Under the pieces are notes generated by a model, which did no database searches, was not told the origin of the DNA, and worked only from the letters and a program-made list of their open reading frames with translations. Source: Eubacterium sp. (GTDB lineage Bacteria > Bacillota > Clostridia > Lachnospirales > Lachnospiraceae). Taken from it: a stretch of 8,934 bases of DNA. The translations under genes and the position numbers were made by a program. Shown here piece by piece: positions 1 through 6,017 of this stretch (positions are counted from its first letter, which is position 1; every line of letters starts with the position of its first letter). The stretch lies in contig JAILAS010000041.1 of NCBI GenBank assembly GCA_024681495.1, forward strand, positions 1 through 8,934, in the 5' to 3' direction.

Positions 1-356
1 AGCGCTTCCTCTCCGAAGTACTCCTTCATCTTCATGTAGGAGGCGAGCGTCCCTATGGCGATGTAGTCTCCCTTCGCGAGATCCACGCTCCCGTCGTCGG
101 CCGTGAAATAGTGCCACGGGCCGCTGACCGTATCGTAGGTCCGCCTCTCGATAATCTTCCCGTCAGCCTCGAACTCGCCCATCCTTGCCTCGTCGCAGAA
201 GTGGTACTCCACTCCCTCGGTCTCTCCGTGCCTGATGGGGCGGGTCGTATAGGTAACGATAGGCTCCGCCGTGATATTGCCCCCCAGCATCAGCCTGCTG
301 TATATGGTGTCCTTGCCGGAGGCGCTCTTTCCCATTATGTAAACAATCTTTCCCAT
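1..356 (-). CDS. Guanylate-kinase-like P-loop nucleotide kinase (partial, C-terminus off the left edge)
   Basis: About 118 N-terminal residues are visible before the gene leaves the window. Translation shows a P-loop, GKSASGKDT (residues 9-17), followed by TTRP (37-40) and GETEGVEYHF (44-53). The last two match the GMP-binding signature of guanylate kinases (TTRxxR...GExxGxxYxF). Members of this family phosphorylate GMP to GDP in the cytoplasm. The P-loop has SASGKD in place of the usual GAGKS/T, so this may be a divergent paralogue rather than the housekeeping Gmk. The start ATG (356-354) overlaps the TAA stop of the upstream decarboxylase gene by one base (TAATG), with GGTGA a few bases ahead, which suggests termination-reinitiation coupling. 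A second Met at residue 8 lies directly before the P-loop and is a less likely start. The family call is solid; the exact substrate is inferred. Confidence 0.88.
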   Translation of the reverse strand, partial: MGKIVYIMGKSASGKDTIYSRLMLGGNITAEPIVTYTTRPIRHGETEGVEYHFCDEARMGEFEADGKIIERRTYDTVSGPWHYFTADDGSVDLAKGDYIAIGTLASYMKMKEYFGEEA

Positions 357-1768
357 TATTTCACCACTCTCACCGATCCGTCCATGCCGGTGATTCTGAC
401 CTGTGCGGCCCTCAGGGCCTCAATGTGCTCCATAATCCCGTGGGTTATCCTCTCCCCCGGCGCCACAATCGGGCTCCCGGGCGGGTATGCGCAGATGAAT
501 CCGGCTGATATGCGGCCGGCTGCCTCCTCGGGTGAGACCTCCTCCGCTTCCGCCTCGTGGGCCTCGAAAAGAGACATCGCGCCTGCCGGCAATTCCGGCG
601 GGGCCGCCACATTGACGGCGAAGCCGGCGCCGCGTCCCTCGTCTGAAAGTCCGGCGTCTATATCCGCGAGGGCGTCCGCGAGCCTCTCAAATCCGGCGCG
701 CTCGTCCGCGACGGTAGCAATCGCCAGCCCGTGGATGAGGTCGCCCATCTCAAGCTCTATCGAGTACCTGCTTCGCAGTGTGTCGCAGATTTCCGTTCCG
801 GTGACGTACCCTCCGCCGAGGATGCTTATCCGGCTAATGTCCCAGCCGAAGATGTCCGCTCGGCCTCTTCCGTCGAAAACGCGGAGATTCCGCAGGCTCT
901 TCGTCCTGTCGTAGAAGTAATCCAGGTGGTCCCTGAGGCTGTCGAGGAGGACCTCCCCCTCTTCCTTCATGAGCCTCATGCATGCGTCCGCCCCGGCCAT
1001 CATCGGATAGGACGGGCTGCTGGTCTCGAATATCCTCAGGTACTCGGCCGCGCCGTCGAAAAGGGCGGGGTCGTTCACGTGGAGCAGCGCCGTCTGCGTG
1101 AAAGCAGGCAGTGTCTTGTGTAGGCTCTGGACCACCATGTCAGCGCCGAGCCTAACCGCGGTCTGCGGGAAGTCGGTATGGAAACCGAAGTGCGCGCCGT
1201 GCGCCTCGTCGACGATGAGCCTGGCCCCGTGCGCGTGGACGATATCCGAAATCTTATCAACATTATCCACAATCCCGTCGTAGGACGGGGAGGTGATAAC
1301 CACGGCCCTTATATTCGGGTGGGTTTTCAAAAGGTTGTCCACATCTTCTGTGGATAAGTTGCCCTTTAATCCACAGTCGAGCGTGGAGTTTTCCACGTAG
1401 ACAGTACTCAGGTGGCGGAGCATCGCAGCGTTGTACACGCTCCTGTGCGCGCCCCTCTGGATGAGGATCTCTCCGCCCTCGGGGACGCAGGCGAACACTG
1501 CCGCCAGCATTCCGACGGTGCTTCCGTTCACCAGTACGAAGCTCCTGCCCGCGCCGTAGAGTACCGCGGCGCGCTCCATCGCGCCGGCAATGATGCCCTC
1601 CGGGGCGTGGAGATTGTCGAAGCCGTCGATCTCGGTGATATCCATGGAGGCGTCCATGCCCGCCACCCTAATGCGGCGCTTGTGCCCCGGCATGTGGAAG
1701 GGATAGACGTCCTGCCCGGCGTATTGTGCCAAAGCCTCGTCCAGGTATCTGTCCATGGCGTCTACCAC
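356..1768 (-). CDS. Orn/Lys/Arg decarboxylase-family PLP enzyme (YaaO/SpeA-like)
   Basis: The 470-residue protein belongs to the fold-type I PLP family of basic amino-acid decarboxylases, the short YaaO/SpeA-like form without the N-terminal wing domain. Visible landmarks are FHMPGHK (24-30), NGST (81-84), GAHRS (106-110, His predicted to stack on PLP), VDEAHGAH (186-193, Asp187 predicted to contact the PLP ring nitrogen) and SLHKT (215-219, Lys218 the predicted Schiff-base lysine). The C-terminal substrate-domain motif AYPPGSPIVAPGE is at 427-439. Arginine, lysine or ornithine could be the substrate; sequence alone does not decide, and databases often call such genes aminotransferases. The longest frame starts at GTG (1768), overlapping the preceding stop by 7 bp, with GAGAAGG 11 nt upstream. 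ATG at 1756 (MDRYLDEAL) also fits the family's usual N-terminus. The stop overlaps the next gene's ATG. The coding region carries the DnaA-box cluster described separately. Confidence 0.92.
   Translation of the reverse strand: MVDAMDRYLDEALAQYAGQDVYPFHMPGHKRRIRVAGMDASMDITEIDGFDNLHAPEGIIAGAMERAAVLYGAGRSFVLVNGSTVGMLAAVFACVPEGGEILIQRGAHRSVYNAAMLRHLSTVYVENSTLDCGLKGNLSTEDVDNLLKTHPNIRAVVITSPSYDGIVDNVDKISDIVHAHGARLIVDEAHGAHFGFHTDFPQTAVRLGADMVVQSLHKTLPAFTQTALLHVNDPALFDGAAEYLRIFETSSPSYPMMAGADACMRLMKEEGEVLLDSLRDHLDYFYDRTKSLRNLRVFDGRGRADIFGWDISRISILGGGYVTGTEICDTLRSRYSIELEMGDLIHGLAIATVADERAGFERLADALADIDAGLSDEGRGAGFAVNVAAPPELPAGAMSLFEAHEAEAEEVSPEEAAGRISAGFICAYPPGSPIVAPGERITHGIMEHIEALRAAQVRITGMDGSVRVVK
1254..1397. 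promoter_or_regulatory. Candidate intragenic DnaA-box cluster
   Basis: Within 144 bp of the decarboxylase coding region I see two perfect 9-mers of the DnaA-box consensus TTATCCACA: one at 1263-1271 on the plus strand and one at 1349-1357 on the minus strand. Three sites carry one mismatch: TTATCAACA (1254-1262, directly abutting the first perfect box), TTGTCCACA (1335-1343) and TAATCCACA (1367-1375). A two-mismatch site, TTTTCCACG, is at 1389-1397. By eye I found no comparable density elsewhere in the window. DnaA-box clusters outside oriC are known to titrate or reactivate DnaA (datA, DARS, Bacillus DnaA-box clusters). A role here is inference. Confidence 0.5.
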
Positions 1769-3219
1769 TTGCGGCGGCGCCTTCTCGCGCGCCTCTCCTC
1801 TGCCTTGCGGCGACGTATCTCGCGCTTGGACATGGCGTTCATGGAATCCCTGTTCCTGCCGCTCTCAAACCTGTGCTTGAGTATGTAGAAGTTCTTGTTT
1901 ATGAACAGAATTACTACCACCAAAATAGCTATAATTAAGATTATTCCCAGCACCATAAGGATCTTCGACAGCGGAATCTCTATGGGCGAATCGTCGGCCG
2001 CGTCGCCGCTGGCCGAGGCGTCCGCACTGGCCGTGCCGTCCGAGGGGAGGGCGAAGATGTCGTCCTCGAGCTCAGAGATGGTGAGGTCGGCGCTGCCGAC
2101 TGTGACTCCGTCGTATGTGTATTCGATGGTGGCCACGGCGTCGGAATCGGTTCCGTAGGTGACGCTCTTTTCAGCCGCGGAGAAGTCCACATTGACGGGC
2201 AGGATGATCTGAGCATCCTCGTCGAGGCTGAGCATGGCCGTGTCGGTCTCGAATATATTCGCGTCCGAGTCGAAGAAGCTCTCCTGCGGCTCGGTGAAGT
2301 CGGTCTCGTTCTCGGATATATTCCACAGGGTGAAGTTCTCGAAGCAGTAGTCGAACAGATTCGCCGTGTCAGTGTAATGATTCGGCGAGCTGGCGTTCAT
2401 GACCACGCATACGAGGGTCATGCCGTCCCTCTCGGCGTAAGTAACCAGGGTGCTGTTGGCAACCGTGGTGTATCCGGTCTTGCCACCCGTGCATCCGTCG
2501 TAGAGATATTCCGATGTCTTCAGGGGATAGAGCATGGAGTGGTGATTTCGAAGATAGGTGATCTCGTCATGCTTGTTGGTGGGCGCGATCTCGTAGTAGC
2601 CCGTGCCGCAGATGATGCGGAAGGTCTCATTGGCGTACGCCGCGGCCGAAATGAGGGCCATGTCCCGGGCGCTGGTGTAATGCTGCTCGTCCGGAAGGCC
2701 GTTGGTGTTGTTGAAGTGAGTGTTGGTGCAGCCGAGCTCCTCCGCCTTCTCGTTCATCATGTCGACGAAGGCGTCCTCGGATCCTGCGACGTGCTCGCCA
2801 ATGGCGTAGGCACACTCATTGGCTGACTCGAGGAGCATGCCGTAGAGGCACTCCTCCATGGTCATGACCTCGCCGACGTCCCTGGCGATGCTCGAACCCT
2901 CGGTGTTGTACACCGCCTCGGTCGAGAACGTGACCTCCTCGTCCATCTCGGAGTTCTCGATGGCCACGAGCGCCGTCATTATCTTCGTGATGCTGGCGGG
3001 GTACTGCTGCTTGTCCGCCTTCTTCTCGTAGAGGACCGCGCCGGTCTCGTAATTAATCACAATGGCGCTCTCCGAAGAGACATCCACGTCGTCGGGCCAG
3101 GCATCCGCCATGACCGTCACCTGCGTGAACGCGGCTACCATTGCGCAGACCGCCACGAGCGCAGCGGTAAACAATGCGATTATTCTGTTAGTTTTTCTGG
3201 TTTTTATTCTAGTTGACAT
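1762..3219 (-). CDS. D-alanyl-D-alanine carboxypeptidase (peptidase S11, DacA/DacF-like), membrane-anchored at both ends
   Basis: The 485-residue low-molecular-weight penicillin-binding protein removes the terminal D-Ala from peptidoglycan pentapeptides on the outer face of the membrane. The S11 active-site triad is intact: SITK (76-79, Ser76 nucleophile), SAN (132-134) and KTG (247-249). Residues 12-38 form a hydrophobic signal/anchor segment after a basic N-terminus. The catalytic domain spans roughly 45-285 and is followed by a beta-rich region to about 390 and an Asp/Ser/Ala linker (about 393-413). A second strong membrane span lies at 418-441. The chain ends in a very basic tail (465-485) with runs of arginine. 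Usual DacA/DacF proteins end in an amphipathic helix, so a true transmembrane helix plus cytoplasmic Arg-rich tail is notable. The ATG lies 2 bp after the recR stop, with GGACGGA upstream inside recR. The class is certain; the paralogue is not assigned. Confidence 0.93.
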   Translation of the reverse strand: MSTRIKTRKTNRIIALFTAALVAVCAMVAAFTQVTVMADAWPDDVDVSSESAIVINYETGAVLYEKKADKQQYPASITKIMTALVAIENSEMDEEVTFSTEAVYNTEGSSIARDVGEVMTMEECLYGMLLESANECAYAIGEHVAGSEDAFVDMMNEKAEELGCTNTHFNNTNGLPDEQHYTSARDMALISAAAYANETFRIICGTGYYEIAPTNKHDEITYLRNHHSMLYPLKTSEYLYDGCTGGKTGYTTVANSTLVTYAERDGMTLVCVVMNASSPNHYTDTANLFDYCFENFTLWNISENETDFTEPQESFFDSDANIFETDTAMLSLDEDAQIILPVNVDFSAAEKSVTYGTDSDAVATIEYTYDGVTVGSADLTISELEDDIFALPSDGTASADASASGDAADDSPIEIPLSKILMVLGIILIIAILVVVILFINKNFYILKHRFESGRNRDSMNAMSKREIRRRKAEERRARRRRRKW

Positions 3220-3221
3220 AA

Positions 3222-3839
3222 CTATAGTTCCGTCCGGCCCTCGAGAGCCCTTAACAGAGTTACCTCGTCTATGTATTCGATGTCACCGCCCACGGGTACT
3301 CCGCTGGCGATTCTGGTTACCTTGATGCCGGTGGGCTTCACCAGCTTGCTTATGTACATGGCAGTGGTCTCGCCCTCCAGGTCCGATCCCGTGGCGACGA
3401 TAACCTCGGTCTTCACCTCGTCATCGTCCTCGTCGAGACGCGAGAGCCTGCTCATGAGCTCCTTCAGCCGGATGTCTCCGGGCCCCACGCCGTTAAGCGG
3501 CGAGATGGCGCCGTGAAGCACATGGTACACGCCCGTATACTTGCCCGTCTTTTCATAGGCGGCCAGGTCTCTGGAGTTCTCCACCACCATTATCTGCTTG
3601 TGATTGCGCTTGGCGTTGGAGCAGATGGGGCACAGCTCATCGTCCGTCAACGTCATGCACTCCCGACAGCACTTGACGTTCTCCCTGGCGTCGGTCATGG
3701 CATTAGCCAGCTCCCGCACGTCCTTGGGCGGCATGGCGAGTATGTGGAACGCCAGCCTCTGGGCGGTCTTGTTTCCGATGCCCGGCAGGCGCGAGAGCGC
3801 CCCTATGAGATTTCCAATCTGTTTGCTGTAATATTCCAT
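3222..3839 (-). CDS. recR: Recombination mediator protein RecR
   Basis: The 205-residue protein is close to the usual length of about 198. It works with RecO (and RecF) to load RecA on SSB-coated single-stranded DNA at gaps. The N-terminal helix-hairpin-helix is visible as LPGIGNKTAQRLAFHIL (18-34). A C4 zinc finger follows (Cys58, Cys61, Cys70, Cys73, with an extra Cys57), and then a Toprim domain starting at VVENSRD (85-91). YHVLHGAISPLNGVGPGDI (105-123) and EGETTAMYISKL (155-166) are family hallmarks, and the C-terminus LLRALEGRTEL matches other RecR proteins. Two mild oddities are an acidic stretch DEDDDE (136-141) that lengthens the Toprim loop, and ATGSDLEGE where ATNPxxEGE is usual. 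GGAGG sits 6 nt before the ATG (3846-3850). The gene sits in the classic dnaX-ybaB-recR order. Confidence 0.97.
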   Translation of the reverse strand: MEYYSKQIGNLIGALSRLPGIGNKTAQRLAFHILAMPPKDVRELANAMTDARENVKCCRECMTLTDDELCPICSNAKRNHKQIMVVENSRDLAAYEKTGKYTGVYHVLHGAISPLNGVGPGDIRLKELMSRLSRLDEDDDEVKTEVIVATGSDLEGETTAMYISKLVKPTGIKVTRIASGVPVGGDIEYIDEVTLLRALEGRTEL

Positions 3840-3854
3840 CGTCGTCCTCCGGAC

Positions 3855-4202
3855 CTAGAAGGGGAATCCCCCGCTAAGGCCACCGGTCGCCTTGGACATG
3901 GACTGCTCGGAGAACTCGTCCACCTTCTTCATGGCCTCGTTGACGGCCGCCACGATGAGATCCTGAAGCATCTCCACGTCGTCGGGGTCCACCGCCTCCT
4001 CGGCGATAGTCACGGAGAGCACCTCGCGCTTTCCGCTCACTTTGACCTCGACCGCACCGCCGCCTGCTGCCGCGGAGAATTCCTTCTCCTCGAGCTCCTT
4101 GGAGGCCTCCTCCATCTGGCGCTGCATCTTCTGTGCCTGCTTCATCAGGTTGCTCATGTTGGCGGGCATTCCGGCCCCGCCGAATCTTCCTTTTTTAGAC
4201 AT
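3855..4202 (-). CDS. YbaB/EbfC-family nucleoid-associated DNA-binding protein
   Basis: The 115-residue protein has the YbaB/EbfC pattern. A Met/Gln-rich amphipathic N-terminal helix (NLMKQAQKMQRQMEEASKEL, about 18-37) comes first. A central beta segment follows (about 42-66), with GGGAVEVKVSGKREVLSVTI as its core, and then a helix at 74-102 and a short Gly/Phe tail. The family forms dimers that bind DNA non-specifically and act as nucleoid-associated or regulatory proteins. It is almost always found between dnaX and recR, as here. The chosen ATG is preceded by AGGAAAGG in the gap after the dnaX stop, which supports this start over the internal Met12 and Met16. The dnaX gap is 13 bp and the recR gap 15 bp, so it is co-transcribed with both. 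The usual family symbol differs between species (yaaK, ybaB, ebfC), so none is assigned. Confidence 0.95.
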   Translation of the reverse strand: MSKKGRFGGAGMPANMSNLMKQAQKMQRQMEEASKELEEKEFSAAAGGGAVEVKVSGKREVLSVTIAEEAVDPDDVEMLQDLIVAAVNEAMKKVDEFSEQSMSKATGGLSGGFPF

Positions 4203-4215
4203 ATCTTTTCCTTTC

Positions 4216-5859
4216 CTAAATGGTTTCGTCCACTTCTATCTTCATGTTGATCAACGACGCAAGCTCCATGTACCTGTCCCCTCCGGACTTAGTGGAGCCG
4301 TCGGCTATGATTACCTTCACCTGCTTGCCGACGCTCTCGGCGATGATGTCCTCTATCATCTTCAGGCGCTCCTCCTTCTTCAGGTGCTCGAACGTCATCG
4401 GCACCTCGCAGGAGAGCGTGAGCCCGGCCTCGTTCACCAGCGGCCTGACGCTGCCGAACAGCCCCCTTACGGAGATGGGCATCTTCATCACTATGGAATC
4501 CCACTGGGCGGCGACCTTCTCCAGGTCCTCCTTAACCGCGGGCGGGAGGTCAATGACGACGGGCGGTGCCGCATTGGCGGCCGGCTCCCGGGCCGGCCCC
4601 GCCTGAACGCTGTCCGTGGCGTTCGGACTGTTGCCCGTGGCGGCATTCGCCGCCAATCCCGGTGCGCCTCCGGTCTGCTGTAGACGTTTTATGTCAACCA
4701 GTTCCATCGCCTCGAGCTTCTTCTCGATGCTCTCGAGCCTGGAGATGAAACCCTCATCTGTGGCGTCCATCTGCGGGCGGCAGAGCTTTATGAGCGCGGC
4801 TTCCACGGGAATTCGCTTGTTGTTTACGTACCTGATATCTCCTGAGAGAGACGAGAAAATCTTTATGATATAGGTCACCCGCTCGAGGGTAATCCGGTTC
4901 GCGTAGGTCAAAAGGACCGAGAGATTCTCCGGCGAGAGATCGATAAGGTCGACCACGTCCGCGTCGGTCTTGACCAGCATGAGGTTACGGAGATAGCCGA
5001 TGAACTCCTCGACGAACTCGGAGAGATCGCGGCCCGAGCGGACCACCGCGTCGAAGCGGCTCAAAAGGCCCGCCACGTCCTCGTCCAGAACGCAGCCCAT
5101 CATCTCCTGGTAGACACTGAAGTCCACGGTTCCGAGGACCTCGAGCACGTGTTCGTAGGTGAGCGGCTCGTTCATGTAGAACGCCAGGCACTGGTCCATG
5201 AGGCTGAGTGCGTCTCGCATGGCTCCGTCCGCCGCGCGGGCGATATAGGAGACGGCCTTGTCCTCATACTCGGTGCCCTCCTGCTCCAGCAGGTCCTTCA
5301 GATGCCCCTCGATGACGTCCGCGGTAATCCTGTGGAAATCATACCGCTGGCACCTCGAAAGTATGGTCACCGGAATCTTGTGGAGCTCGGTGGTCGCCAG
5401 GATGAAAATCACGTACGAAGGCGGCTCCTCAAGGGTCTTAAGAAGGGCGTTGAACGCCGGCGTCGAGAGCATGTGGACCTCGTCTATGATATAGACCTTA
5501 TAGTTTCCGTCGGTGGGAGGATACGCCACCTCCTCGCGTATGCGGCGGACGTCGTCCACACCGTTGTTCGATGCGGCGTCGATCTCTATCACGTTCAGGG
5601 ACTTGCCCTCTTCTATGGCCTTACAGCTCTCGCACTCGCAGCACGGGCTGCCGTTTACGGGATTGCGGCAGTTTAAGGCTCTTCCCATTATCTTCGCGAC
5701 CGAGGTCTTACCCGTTCCGCGGGTCCCGCAAAAGAGGTACGCGTGCCCGATGCGACCGCTCGTGAGCTGATTCCTGAGAGTGGTCACTGTGGCATCCTGT
5801 CCCCTCACCTCGTCGAAGGTCTTGGGCCTGAATTTTCTATACAATGCAATATAAGACAT
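4216..5859 (-). CDS. dnaX: DNA polymerase III subunit tau/gamma (clamp loader)
   Basis: The 547-residue protein is the AAA+ ATPase core of the sliding-clamp loader. Visible motifs are the N-terminal signature YIALYRKFRPKTFDEVRGQ (3-21), Walker A GTRGTGKT (45-52), a zinc module (Cys64, Cys73, Cys76, Cys79), IEIDAASNNGVDDVR (91-105), Walker B YIIDEVHM (123-130), sensor-1 ATTE (155-158) and the SRC arginine-finger motif (168-170). A short heptad-like stretch (about 367-396) and an Ala/Pro/Asn-rich linker (about 398-437) precede the C-terminal tau domain. No poly-A slippery heptamer was seen that would predict a frameshifted gamma form. The start is fixed by homology to other DnaX N-termini, yet no Shine-Dalgarno precedes it. 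Instead a TATAAT ends 8 nt before the ATG (see the promoter entry). It is the first gene of the minus-strand operon. Confidence 0.97.
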   Translation of the reverse strand: MSYIALYRKFRPKTFDEVRGQDATVTTLRNQLTSGRIGHAYLFCGTRGTGKTSVAKIMGRALNCRNPVNGSPCCECESCKAIEEGKSLNVIEIDAASNNGVDDVRRIREEVAYPPTDGNYKVYIIDEVHMLSTPAFNALLKTLEEPPSYVIFILATTELHKIPVTILSRCQRYDFHRITADVIEGHLKDLLEQEGTEYEDKAVSYIARAADGAMRDALSLMDQCLAFYMNEPLTYEHVLEVLGTVDFSVYQEMMGCVLDEDVAGLLSRFDAVVRSGRDLSEFVEEFIGYLRNLMLVKTDADVVDLIDLSPENLSVLLTYANRITLERVTYIIKIFSSLSGDIRYVNNKRIPVEAALIKLCRPQMDATDEGFISRLESIEKKLEAMELVDIKRLQQTGGAPGLAANAATGNSPNATDSVQAGPAREPAANAAPPVVIDLPPAVKEDLEKVAAQWDSIVMKMPISVRGLFGSVRPLVNEAGLTLSCEVPMTFEHLKKEERLKMIEDIIAESVGKQVKVIIADGSTKSGGDRYMELASLINMKIEVDETI

Positions 5860-5867
5860 ACGAAGTT

Positions 5868-5897
5868 ATTATAGCACAGTGCCCGAGGGCGACACAA
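5868..5897 (-). promoter_or_regulatory. Predicted dnaX operon promoter (extended -10)
   Basis: On the minus strand a perfect -10 hexamer TATAAT (5873-5868) is preceded by TGC, giving an extended -10 (TGnTATAAT). A weak -35-like TTGTGT (5897-5892) lies 18 bp further upstream. The expected start of transcription, 6-8 nt after the -10, falls at about 5860-5862, only one to three bases before the dnaX ATG at 5859. The resulting mRNA would be leaderless or nearly so, which agrees with the lack of a Shine-Dalgarno sequence. The hexamer match is seen directly; activity is inferred. Confidence 0.6.
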
Positions 5898-5950
5898 CAC
5901 GAGTTCCCTCCGTTAGCAGCTTGAAATTTCCTATTATTTATATATGTGTC

Positions 5951-5980
5951 TTGTAATTAGCGTATCGACTGTGTTATTCT
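5951..5980 (+). promoter_or_regulatory. Possible promoter of the phosphoglycerol transferase gene
   Basis: TTGTAA (5951-5956) and TATTCT (5975-5980) are separated by 18 bp, and TGT before the -10 gives an extended -10 character. Each hexamer matches the sigma-A consensus at 4 of 6 positions. A start near 5987 would give a leader of about 30 nt containing GAGGG (6002-6006). The surrounding 140 bp are much more AT-rich than the genes. Another -35-like TTGAAA at 5921 lacks a well-spaced -10, so the exact promoter is uncertain. Confidence 0.35.
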
Positions 5981-6017
5981 TTATGCATCTTTTGCAGATT
6001 CGAGGGTAACTAAAAAA

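Noticed and set aside
111..914. Plus-strand open frame over the guanylate-kinase and decarboxylase genes
   Set aside because: Both real genes have conserved active-site motifs on the other strand, and this frame shows none.
3513..4250. Plus-strand open frame across recR and the YbaB gene
   Set aside because: Covers two well-supported genes in antisense. The His/Leu-rich translation is typical of a mirror frame.
4540..4700. Possible programmed frameshift in dnaX producing a gamma form
   Set aside because: No A-rich slippery heptamer is visible in the linker region, and the longest T run I saw on the plus strand of the gene was four. The single frame runs through to a normal tau-like C-terminus.
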